Origin: Sisyra terminalis
Lineage: Eukaryota > Arthropoda > Insecta > Neuroptera > Sisyridae
Assembly: GCA_958496175.1 (NCBI GenBank)
Contig: OY292276.1
Span: 30,648,449 to 30,712,448, forward strand
Direction of reading: 5' to 3'
Length of the DNA: 64,000 bases
Every line of letters begins with the position of its first letter. Positions within the stretch are counted from its first letter, which is position 1. The notes under the pieces are model-generated. The model saw only the letters and a list, made by a program, of their open reading frames with translations, searched no databases and was not told where the DNA came from. The position numbers and the translations under genes were made by a program. This document shows positions 44,176 to 55,222 of the stretch, one piece after another.

Positions 44176-47100
44176 GTGAGTAGATGCTCAAGATAATTAT
44201 TGTATAATTCTAATGAACATAACATATAACATTACCATTCATTAGTGCATAGAGAAACTTAAATTTCCTCCAGCTGTGATGACAACAAGACATGCTTCAG
44301 TGTAATTTAGTTCAAACACTGCAAAAATTGTTTGTTTCCTTTGACTTTTTGTATTCACTTCTTATTTACATATACTTAAACTGGTACAATCTACTATGAA
44401 ACTACATCAGCTATACTTGACATTAAAAACATTTTCGGTATATAATAAGAAAATAAATTCGTCTTAAACAAAAAATTACCAAAAAAAAGAAGGAAACGAG
44501 AAAATTTAATTAGCGAGTGGTAGAGTAAAATGGAAAAATGCGAAAAGGAAAACTTAAACGACATTTTGTTTTATTTCCATCTCTCAAGCAAAGTATTGTC
44601 GACTAAACGGTAGAATTCTTGATTTCCGTATTAATAAATCAGTTAGAGTTTGTCTCCAGTTCCGTGACAATGATAAACGTTTCTGAGTAAGGTGTCAACA
44701 GTGACATTCGTCCAATTTTTCTACGAGATAAATGTTTTATTCGATTTTCTTACCTGTACCAACACTTTCTATTGCGTGTTTGTTCTTTAATTTAAAAATA
44801 ATAAAATCCTTTAGTTTCTACCACATATATTTTCAAAAATAAAATAATTATATATCTACATTTATGTGCATGTATGCATTGTAATTGTAAACTTTTATAA
44901 ACTATTTATATTGCTCTTATGTACTTGTTATTTACAATGGTAAAACGTATTTTAAATAATGTGATTAAAAGTTCTAGCCTTAACTTTTATGTATGGATGC
45001 TTCGTCATTCATTCGGGCTTCATTCATTTTGATAACTATTTGATAACTTATATAAGAGTTTTAGAAAATTACAAGTATTTTTATTGACTGACCAAAAAAT
45101 TAAGTTCTTAGTCAATAAAGGTTATATATTTAAGTTAGTCCCAAATACTTAAAAAATTCAAACCATCTTCTGAAAATTGAATAAGTAGAGATTAATTGAT
45201 GGGCCAAACTACATTTGGAATAAAGCCCATGATCTTAATCGTATGAATACAGAGATTAGAAAAAATTTTTACAAAAATTTTACGGACCTTAGCTTCACGA
45301 AAATAATATGAAACTATTTTTGATATTTTTTTACCCTTGGAAAATCGTGGAAATCCGTTTGTTCACGAAACAAAATAGATAACAAATTTCAATAATAATG
45401 TCGAAAAATCTGCTGTATTATATTAGAATGCAGGATCTGAGCTAACGTTTTATACTATTTATAATGGCGCATCGTAAATTTCATTTGACAAAGATTGCTA
45501 CTTGAAACAGAACACAGTCGATCAATGAAGAAATATGTATATTAGTCTGAAAAAAAGTTTCTTCTATTTGACAATTATTTTCTTTTATTCTGAAATCTGA
45601 AAAATACTCGTAATATGGGCTACAAGTAATGAGAAAAATTAATTATTATTAATTAATATATTAGTCGATTATTTATTTATCTCAATATTTTATTTCACGA
45701 TTATAATGGTTATTTTTTGAATGAATGAAAGAATCCAAACCAGGTTTTTACGCTAGAAAAAAATTAAAATTGTCAAAAAAAAGGTAATTACTGAAGGTTA
45801 TTTATTTGAGAAAATGTGTTGACAATATTTTCAAAAATGAAAAAAAATGCATAAAATCAAACATAAAAATTTAGCATGAAAATAATATTATATTGTAATA
45901 TATTTACATTTGTTTTTACATGAACTGAAATTTTGTTTCTAATATAGTATCACTTTTATTCAGAAACGTTTAGCGATGGTTTCTTAATGATTCATTTTCA
46001 AATTCTGGTCTAAACTGAACACCTATAAGACTTATTCATTACAGAGAGTATGATGGATGGCTTAACAAACTTAATTGAAATAATCGAAAAATCTTGTAAA
46101 ACATACCGTAAAAATAAGTAGGTAGAAGTTAGTACATCTCAGTCTCTAAAAATATAAATATGAAGACTTTTAACAAAAAAAGAAAACCGACAAAAAACGG
46201 AACTGAATAACAAAGAGTTAAAAAATATATTTAATTTCAATAACTACGCACCCAAAACCAAACAATAATATTAATTTTAAATAAGCGCCAAGCCAATCAA
46301 TAACATTAAAATATTACTAAAATAGGTAAAACATAATAACAAATAATTTAAAAGTCGTACATTAGGTCACGGATACCAATCGCAAGATATTGTAAGCTGA
46401 TCTTCAGTTTTAATCCTAGTAATTAATTTGTGTGTTTAATACTTTTGCGCTCTTTAACTAATTAGTTAGTTTTGTTGGGTTAGTGTTTAACTATCAAGAT
46501 CACAAAGCTTTTTTTCGCTTTTTAGTTCTATTTTGGTTGTCTTTATTATTCGTGAAATAGTTTTTAACTTTTAATTACGAATATTATTCAAATTGAGCTT
46601 CAGAAAATGTATTTGACTTTGAAATCATTTGTTGACACCAAAATTTTAATTTTTCACTGTTTTGTTAAAACAATTGTAATCTTTTAAATATTTGCTCTGG
46701 AGTAAAACAAATTCCTCGAATTGAGTCTCATGGACTTTGACCTTTACAATATAAATTTATTGGGAAAAAGCCATCTTTTACATTTGCGACCTGATGGATG
46801 GTTAAAAATTTCTTCTAAGGGCAAATTATTATTTCAATGACAATCATATTCAATTTATTCAACGATAATCATAAGTAAATTAAAGAATGAAACAGATAAA
46901 TAGCATAACGATAAATTTTAAAATTGAATAAAATTAATAAACCAGTACATTTTTCCAAAAAATAATAACTTCTAATATTTTATAAACTGTTGTCCTGTTT
47001 TTCGTTCCTAAAAAAAATAGTAAACCATGAATGTCATAAAAATGTTCCAGCTTATAAAATATATTGATAACTAGCATTGACCAAGAAACCCCACTTTAGT

Positions 47101-47850
47101 GAACAAAAAAATTTTATAATTTGATTTTACAAAATTTTTACATTTCCATAAAAGTGTTAAGTGCTCCACTTATTTTCGCACAAACTGCACAAGTATACAT
47201 GCATGATATATTTATACTCGTTAAAATGCTATTGTTCACTCTTGGGACTCTCGATAATGCATGCAATGGAATCCCTAATCCTATCGCATTAGTATTTCAC
47301 GTTGTCGTTTTTTTCATTATCACGTAAATACTAACACTATTTTAAGTTAATTTCATTTAAATTCCTTGTTAAACTCAACTTCTACTTCTTTTTATTTTCC
47401 AATAAAATATAAACTTGTTTTTTAATCTTTAAAACCTTCAGAAACATTACAATTACATATGTCGTAATGGTTTAATCAATTATTGAAAAGTCAGATTCTC
47501 CTAAACCGGAAGAATTAAATATGTGTATCCCGAAGCGTCAGACATTTTCAGGCAATGCCAAGAAATGCCTAACGTTGGGTTTTGAAGGTACTTTTGCAAC
47601 TATTATATAAGTTGAGTAATAAATATTATAATGTCGTAACCTAAAATATAAAAACATATAGTAAAGGAAAACGGGGCTAAAAGTTCACGAGGTTGTTCCG
47701 ATTGAAATAACTCTCTCAAGAAAAGTGATAAGTAAACGTAGCAAAAAAACATTCGAGTATTATACGTTATAAAATATATAAATGGAACTTTAAATCCCGC
47801 TCTTCTTAAGTTAGTTTTACAAGCTAAGAAAACATGAGTAAGGAATAAAC
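44176..47850 (+). other. Probable intron; AT-rich, no recognised elements
   Basis: No second exon or element was recognised. A stem AGGCA...TGCCT (AGGCAATGCCAAGAAATGCCT-type) near 47550-47570 follows TCAGACATTTTC and may belong to an old repeat. Confidence 0.4.
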
Positions 47851-48083
47851 GGCTCAAGTGTACTTTAACACACCCACAATCTGACAACGTTGAATTTTCG
47901 ACTTTGTATTTAATTTAATTCGCGATATTTTTGTTATTTCAATTCTAATATGGTATAATTCTCTCTTTTGTGGTTGAATTTTCATTATGGACCGATTTAA
48001 TCGCGAATTAAATTAAAAAAATAGTCGAAAATGCAAAGTTGTCAGATTGTGGGTGTGCTAAAGTACACATGAGCCGAATAAAC
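47843..48083. mobile_element. GGCTCA-family hAT-type MITE, copy 2, with perfect 8-bp target duplication
   Basis: Element 47851-48075 (225 bp) starts GGCTCAAGTGTACTTTA and ends with its inverse, TAAAGTACACATGAGCC. The arms extend about 75 bp (CACACCCACAATCTGACAAC on both). GAATAAAC flanks it at 47843-47850 and 48076-48083. The inner block GCATTTTCGACT...TTTAATTTAATT is shared with 4046-4179. Confidence 0.88.
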
Positions 48084-48419
48084 TATAAGAATACATAAGC
48101 ATAAACCAATAAGACCTTTTTAACTTATCAATTTTAAAGTCTTCAGCGCACCATGAAAGGAAAAAAAAGAAATTGTGTAACAGAATTTTGTTACGTAGCT
48201 CGATTTATGCTATGGATGCTATGACGTTCACTTAATAGTAAATTAGGATTGAACTAAGCAAAATGCTACTACGCTTATGGCTAACTAAAATTAACCTTTA
48301 TGTTTTAAATTTTTAAATTATCTTTCTGTTTTCTAATAACGAATATACTATTGATAACTGAGTTGTAATAAGATTATAATAAATAATATTATAATATTTT
48401 TAATCAATATGATATTAGG

Positions 48420-48515
48420 CAAATTTTGGTTTTCAAAATATCCGCAAAAACAGAGATCAAAGAACATTAAGCCATACGTCTGAGTGAAAACCAAATAAAA
48501 TGATCATGCAAGCCT
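48420..48515 (+). repeat. Dispersed repeat family D, copy 4, 5' part
   Basis: Contains AAAACAGAGATCAAAGAAC and CATACGTCTGAGTGAAAACC, matching the first half of family D. The second half resumes at about 49105, so roughly 600 bp has been inserted. Confidence 0.5.
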
Positions 48516-48794
48516 ACAAAAAAATACTTTTTAAAAATTGTTTTGACTGTAATAAGTCATTTCAATGTATTTCAATGTATAAGTCATTTCAAATATAAAA
48601 TCCACTTCTATCCATCAAGTAAAATTTTCTTACACAATAAGAAAATATATTAGGAATAAGTAGCAAATAACGCAATTTTTTAAGAAAATGTTTCCTAAAT
48701 TCCATGGAATAAATAAATTAAGAAACGACAAATTTGTTTCATTGAAATTAAATAAACATAGATATTATATTATATATAGTTAACAATAAGGGTA

Positions 48795-48992
48795 TCATCT
48801 ATAAATTTTTTCGAACGGAACCGAGGGTCCAAATCCACCACTTTTTCTGTATCGAAAATGGTAGTACTCCACCTCTCACTACGGACTCTCACTACTAACA
48901 GTAGATAAAACGACACTAGCGCTAGTAGTGAGAGGTGGAGTACTACCATTTTCAATACAGAAAAATTGGTTCGATTTGGGCTCCTGATTTTG
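48795..48992. repeat. Hairpin-forming inverted repeat within family D copy 4
   Basis: GTAGTACTCCACCTCTCACT (48860-48879) is perfectly mirrored by AGTGAGAGGTGGAGTACTAC (48930-48949). Outside it CTGTATCGAAAATG mirrors CATTTTCAATACAG, and weaker pairing (CCAAATC, TTTTTTCG) continues to about 48800/48990. A loop of about 50 bases contains a second CTCTCACTAC and a GTAG. It is probably the core of the MITE that split the surrounding repeat. Confidence 0.7.
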
Positions 48993-49104
48993 GCCGAAAA
49001 AAATACTTTCTAGTTGTGATTTGCAACAAATCCTTACGTGATGATTTTTTTTTCATAATCAGGACAAAAATTACAATAAAAATATGTTTTTATATTAAAA
49101 ACAA

Positions 49105-49280
49105 CTGTACCATCGCAGGCTTGTGTTATCATCTCAAATTTGAACTAACTGATTATAGTCATTTGTTTCAATTGTCATTTCGATTTCAATCAGTTGTCAA
49201 TTTTTACAATTTGTTTAATGTTATTTCTATGCTGGCTGTTAATATTTCACGGGTAGCTACTAGTGTTTTATAACTTTAAT
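49105..49280 (+). repeat. Dispersed repeat family D, copy 4, 3' part
   Basis: Contains CATCTCAAATTTGAACTAAC, TGATTATAGTCATTTG, GTCATTTCGATTTCAATCAG and TTTCACGGGTAGCTACTAGT, the second half of family D in order. Confidence 0.55.
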
Positions 49281-50984
49281 GATAACAATTCTGTTAAGAA
49301 CTCAAGTCATAAAACAAGAAAGGTTGAAATCTTTTTCAATAAAAACCTTTTTACATAGAAGAATAACTTCTTACGTATGCTCATTAGTAGACACAAACTT
49401 GTTATGTTTATATTTTTCATTCAAATTATTGTTAGACTTGTATATCTACAAACGTACCTTCTGAAAATATTAACCCAAAAAAATATTTACAATTTATTTA
49501 AACATTCATTTACTGCAAACCTCCAAAATAAAATTTGCATAAAAATCTGCATAATTATTTAAATGCTGTTGGTTATGGTTTTTCAGTCATTGAATAATCT
49601 TTTTTGTTTACATTTGTAGTAACTATTGGAATGAGACGAAAACTGTGAAATTCAGTTTAAAAGACTACATATCAAGAATATGAAAGTCGATCATGATTTT
49701 TTTTCCACCAACAATTTCTTAATTTAATTTTCACATCTTCAGCGTTGTTCAACGTTATTAATACTAGAAAATATGGAATTCCTAATGTCATCTAGGATGA
49801 TCTGTTATGAACATCAATACGAGAATGCGAATATTAAACATCGCTTATTCCCTTACCGTGTCAATGTCTAAATTAAATTTTAATTATAATTCCTATATTT
49901 GAAATGGGACTCGAAAACCGTTCACGATAGTATGCTCTACATTTTAGAATGTAATTACAATCTTCAGAAATAATTATAATTTAATTCACATAATAAACAT
50001 TGCTAAAATCATGGGGTTTCCTATTTGTACGAATTATCCAGCCAATCTAATCACCCTTATGCATATTCATGCATTTGTTTAAAGAAGAGAAAACAAACGT
50101 TTAGATTTTCCCATACTTCTTCACCGAAAATATTTTATTCAAATTCAAAGTGGACCTTTTACTTCCATTCGATTACGCATACACAGAGTAAGCTTGATTT
50201 AATCTGAAGTGAAACGAAAAAGTTGAAAATATAATATCGGTTAAAAGGTTTTGTCAAATTAATAGCTACCTTTTTATGGTAATAAAGCTTGCTAAAACTT
50301 GATTTTGCATTCAAGGAAACGTAGATTAATTCATGTGGTCAATAAAATTTTATTTCAACGTTACGCATTAGGACAAGCTGACAACAATGACTATTCGCTG
50401 CATTAAAATAATTAATTTTATCAACGGTAAATGAATTCAGTGATTTCATCACACGTTGGCGTCATTATTTCTTTTTCGCTTTGGCTAATTTTCTCGATTC
50501 ATTGATTTCTTTTACGAGAACCTGAGTTTGGTATTACAAAGGATATTTTGTCGGGGCGAAACTTCAATTAAAGCTAATTACATTAATGAAATTTTGAAAC
50601 ACATCTGTTAAGGCCATTGCACACTAATAAAGACTGGCGTTTATATTGATTTCCAAAATTTGATGTCATCGCTTAAACAGTAATAGAAAACTGTCATATA
50701 TTGGCGTTGTGAACATTTGAAATATTTCGTTCATTACGATTTTCTTTTCAATACATTTTCATCGCTTTTTTATCTCTTTTCATTCAATTTCAATCAATAA
50801 TGCAGGAAATATGTACATTTCAAATATGGCAAACTTAATTATGAGTTTCAATGTTTAATTTTCAACTAATGCGTGAATTTAAGCGACGAATGTCGTGTTC
50901 ATATCATATGATATTTCTTATATTGGTATATAAGCGTTTTCATTTAAGTCCTTATTTCATGTTCCTCGTGTGAAATATTTGCTG

Positions 50985-50985
<1 letters not shown>
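49281..50985. other. AT-rich stretch without recognised features
   Basis: Several short open frames with AT-driven composition only. No splice-bounded exon was seen. A (TA)n run at 50988-51016 adjoins the Helitron-like element. Confidence 0.4.
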
Positions 50986-51016
<31 letters not shown>

Positions 51017-51019
<3 letters not shown>

Positions 51020-52234
51020 ATACTAATATATAAAATTCTTACGTCTGTCTGTACATTTCGATTTTGAACCCAATTTTAGGGTAAATATTTGTTTCAAGAG
51101 GCCTTTATTCCGAATTTAAAATTATTAAAATTTTTGTCTGTCTGTCTGTCTGTGTGTCCCGATTTAACTAAAGAACGGAACAACTGAATTTAATGAAATT
51201 TGGTATAAAGATACAACACAATTTCCCACAGACTATAGGCTACTTATCATTCCAAAAAAATATTAAGGGAAGGTATTCTCTAGGGATGAAAACAGAAATT
51301 TTTACTTTAGATAAATGAGTTATATATCATTGGAAAGGTAATTAAAAGTTAGAAAATAATCTGTAAAAATATTTTTAGTTGAACTGATAAAAAGCACAGT
51401 AAATTCAATTTAAAGTCTTAAAATTGCCTCTTTGAAATATAAACGTTTATATATTATTTAAGTTTAGTTTATAAGTGAGCATTAAGTTTTTTGGCTTTCA
51501 CATATTGTAAACCTGAGAATCCGAAATACGTATTCACAAATAAATACATTAGTGAGTGAATATCGAATAGCGAGAAATTCGGCGAACTGAAAGAAAATGG
51601 TTTAATTATATAGTTGAAATTCAGATATTTTAATAATAAGTGCATAGATATACAATGGTTATACTTGATTATGAGGGAACTGGGTTTCGTGAAATTGAAT
51701 AAATTTTAATTTCGCGGTAGTTTTGTACATTGCAGTAGTGTAATAGTTTTGAGAAAAAGGTTCATTCGGGAGATGAGGGATTTCTACTAATATTCTAACT
51801 CTAGATCCTTTACTCCTGTTATTTTGACGCGAGTGTTTTGATAACTTTTAACTGTTTTAAGTCATAATTAAGACCGATTTTATTGAGCTTTCCGATATTT
51901 TTTTTATGTTTAGATCCTGATTGATTTATGGATTATTTGGTTAACGGCAGGTATATCTACTGCAGGTATACGCAATTGAACATACTCTTTTAAGATATTT
52001 ATATTTTTTTTTTGAAATTAATTGATCATTACATACAAATATTTTATTCTAAACAACAGTTTATTAAATGTGTCTTTTTAAAGTTGACAAAATAGTGTTT
52101 TTAAGTATGATTATGCTTTTCGTAAAAGAAATAAGAAAAATAAAAATTTTCATATATCACTACAAGTAGCAAATCTAAAAAGAAAATGTTATCTACACCT
52201 ACATTACGCAGACGAAGTCGCGGGGTTCTGCTAG
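51017..52234 (+). mobile_element. Helitron-like non-autonomous element, 1.2 kb
   Basis: It starts TCTATACTAATATATAAAAT at 51017, preceded by A, and ends CTAG at 52234, followed by T. The hairpin CGC(A)GAC-GAA-GTCGCG lies at 52208-52223, a few bases before CTAG. It carries a GTCTGTCTGTCTGTC microsatellite near 51129 and the TGAAATTTGGTATAAAGATA module typical of such arthropod repeats. It sits inside a (TA)n tract that continues at 52235-52256, consistent with insertion between A and T. No Rep/helicase frame. Confidence 0.7.
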
Positions 52235-52256
52235 TATATATATATATATATATATT

Positions 52257-52797
52257 TGATCCTACCTTCCTCGAATTGCAGCTCAATTTCATTTCTTTCT
52301 ATTTCAATGCACATTTATTGTACCCAGTGTATACGATATTTCGCTGTACCAAAAATTCCACTTCAATGCTCATTTACCATTTACCTCAAAAAGCTTCCAA
52401 ATATATTTTATACATACATATATATATTATGTATATAAGCAAAATATTACATCATCTATATTGTATACATACATACTACACAAAAACCTCTTATCAATAA
52501 ATTTGTCTGAACGAAGCTAAGTAGAGCACGTTAATATCTGCTTTGTTTATGTAAAGTTTTCGACGAAAAAGCTTCTCAATTTTTTCAAATATCATTAGAT
52601 AAATACGGAACGTTAGCGTTTTTCATGTTTAAAAAAAATCTTTTAATACCAATTCTTACATGAACGCTTACGGAAAGACTTTTTGCATCTTATATAAAAG
52701 TTTTTTATGTCTTTCATATTATGCTAATAGGAATTGTTCTTGACGAAAGTATTACGTATCAACATCTTATCCGAACCAGTTTAAAATATAATGTTCG
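52257..52797. other. AT-rich stretch without recognised features
   Basis: Rich in ATACATA-like microsatellite steps at 52409-52475. No coding signal. Confidence 0.4.
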
Positions 52798-52798
52798 C

Positions 52799-53456
52799 AA
52801 TAGACCGTATGCACATTTTTTTATTTTTTTTAATCGATAAATGACATTATTAATATCAGAAAAGAACAACTTTTACTTATAAAAAACTTGTTTTTTTGGC
52901 AGAAAAAAGTTATAAATTTAAGAAGCAAATAGAAACCCGTAGACGATGGGTCTGCTTATAGATCTGTGACGTCACAGTACACATCAATACGCGTATTGAA
53001 ACCAAGATATGAACAGATCATTAATAAAAGTAATAAGAGTAATAATTTACATAACTTTTGACATTTGTTACTATTTTTCGCCACGGAAAACATGTTTATA
53101 CCCTAAAAACTACTTTCAATTTTTTTTCCTTAGGAATAGAAGTTATGATTGTCAATGGTTTGAATCATTAACATAATGATTAAATGACTAAAATAGCCTT
53201 TTCCTTTGTGTTTAATTACATTTGTCACAGGAAAAAGTTCATAGGATTTTGAAGTTTCACATGGTGACGTCATTTTAATGGCGAGCCAATAGAAGCTTGT
53301 CTTAGGCATTTTGATTTCAACGATTTTTTTGTGGTACTTTCAAATGAATATTTCTTAAATTTTATCAAGTGAAGTAAAAAAAAGAGCTTTATTATGTTAA
53401 AATATAAGTAAAGAACATTTTTAAAATATTTTTGGACCATGCACATTTGGTCTATT
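52799..53456 (+). mobile_element. TGACGTCA-family TIR element, copy B (complete)
   Basis: Termini AATAGACCGTATGCACATTT and the inverse of ACCATGCACATTTGGTCTATT form the TIRs. CTGTGACGTCACAG lies at 52964-52977 and the second TGACGTCATTTTAATG at 53265. The palindromes are intact here and in copy A's first site. No nested insert and no protein are seen. Confidence 0.72.
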
Positions 53457-54290
53457 CACAGGAAAAACGAGATTTTATTCAGAACTTTATTCAGATGTTT
53501 TTAAAGTTTTTTGATGAAACTAAAATCAAGCATATAAAATTTTAAATTTATAATATTTAATGTGACATTAGTTGAATTGAAATAAAGATACCTCCATGTA
53601 AATGTATGACACATATATGCTGTATGAAAGAGTAGGATGAGATAAATTATCAATATTTGGAAACTAGTTAGAAAGATGAGATTGTAAACGTTGATATGCT
53701 TCTATGATCGACACAAATATGAGTGTAGATAGATAATTTAATTAAAAATCACTCACTACAATGAATTTGTTATATCTGAAATTAGATTGTCGAATAATAC
53801 GTACTAATATTATAAATACGATAGTGTTTCTGTCGAATAGAATTAATTTCTTATGCGTATGTTGCAAATATTATACATTGTAAATTGTAACAGGAATTAA
53901 TGTGATTTCTGCACATATAGGTAGAAGCACGACTACAGTAGAATTTCGGCAATTGTTTGAACTCGATTTAATTGTAGAGATGTACAACTGGTAATTTATT
54001 ACAAACCTTTGTTCTATCGAAAATATATTGCATCTATACACATAATAAATTGCTAAGGGATTTCTAATTTAATCGAAATGCACAATTTGTACAATTTCAA
54101 ATAAAATACAAATCAACAGAGCTGAAAAATGATTGTTCGAAAAGTATTGTATAAATATTACAATAATTAAACTACCCAAAAAGCACATTATATTTTGGGC
54201 ATTTGTTGGACCTTTCTTTTATTGTTTCCTTCATTTGATGAGTTCAATCGTACTAACTTTGGATTGAGTAAAACTATTATAACACAATCA
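53457..54290. other. AT-rich stretch without recognised features
   Basis: No exon, RNA or element signals. Confidence 0.45.
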
Positions 54291-54292
54291 TT

Positions 54293-54465
54293 TTTTTAAT
54301 TGTTATTTACCGTCGCTATAAAACTACTAACGTCTGTAGCGACTCTAGGGTTAATAAAAATCCGTAATCGAGTTGTATCGAAAATTTGCTCGAGATGAAG
54401 ATTAAACCCAACACCTGCTAGTTTTGAAGCAAACACCTTGACCACACGGCCACCAATAGGCTAAA
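54293..54465 (-). mobile_element. tRNA-derived SINE, near full length
   Basis: On the minus strand: A box GGTGGCCGTGTGGTCAAGG, a decayed B box (GGGTTTAATC), body CTCGAGCAAATTTTCGATA, CTCGATTACGGATTTTTATT and CTAGAGTCGCTACAGACG, ending GTAAATAACAATTAAAAAAA. It matches 11425-11612 along its full length but lacks the TAAA tail. Confidence 0.72.
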
Positions 54466-54684
54466 CATTTTTTGTTAGCTCTAGTTTTATGATACAGAAT
54501 AATTAAAATATTTTGATTTTAGTAGCATTGAAACAAATCGAATATATTCATATGAAGCGTTTGTGCCTCAAAAATTAAAACCATTTTCAATGTTCAACCT
54601 ATTTTCATATTCATCCATAAAAGTTTTAATTGAATAATTTACTAAGATAGAAAGTCGATGAATCTAAAAAGAATTATGTACTAC

Positions 54685-55220
54685 CTAAATATCTAAAGGT
54701 CGCTTGATTTGTCTCTTATAAATTAATTCTGGATCGCTCTTCAACAATGACCAATAGTTATCCATAAACATGACTTCATTCTCACGGTCCTGATATCCTT
54801 GTCCCATTAAAGATATGTCCTGATGAAATCTTTCTTCTTGCTCATCACTGAAAGCTCAACAGTTTAAAGGAAAAAACCAAGATAATAGTGATGAAAATGA
54901 ATTTTATGAGACTTGCTACATCCAAGTTGATGGTTTTTTTCTAGTAGTGTTTTACTGGCTGTGTATACTTATCATCACTTAATCATCACTCTTGTTCCCT
55001 GGAAACTCATGGATGACCGCCTTAAAGACCTCCCAAGTAGTCTTTCTTTTGAAGAATTTGAGATGTCTCTGGAGTTTCAAATTTGTTATTCTTTACGATA
55101 TCCCGAATTTGTGGCCCAACAATGATTTTCTCCTAAACTTTTACTTCCCTAAGTTCCTGAAATTTAAATTAAAGTACTTGTATGCAAAATCCTTTCGATT
55201 AAAAACTTCGACAAAATTTT
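54685..55220 (-). pseudogene. Relic of a repeat-borne protein with ERFHQDI motif
   Basis: The minus strand reads KIIVGPQIRDIVKNNKFET (about 55125-55070), later KIHFHHYYLGFFPLNC (about 54905-54860), a stop, then SDEQEERFHQDISLMGQGY and NYWSLLKSD, ending at TAG 54685-54687. This order (VGPQIR...IHF.HS.L.FFP..L...SDE.GERFHQD...M..RYQG.W...M..DYCW.L) is a protein encoded in many copies in arthropod genomes and usually annotated as uncharacterised. Several stops and frame changes make it dead. Its mobility mechanism is not known to me. Confidence 0.75.
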
Positions 55221-55222
55221 AA

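Noticed and set aside
48935..49273. 112-codon plus-strand frame
   Set aside because: It overlaps the hairpin arm and the family D repeat; the openness is a by-product of repeats.
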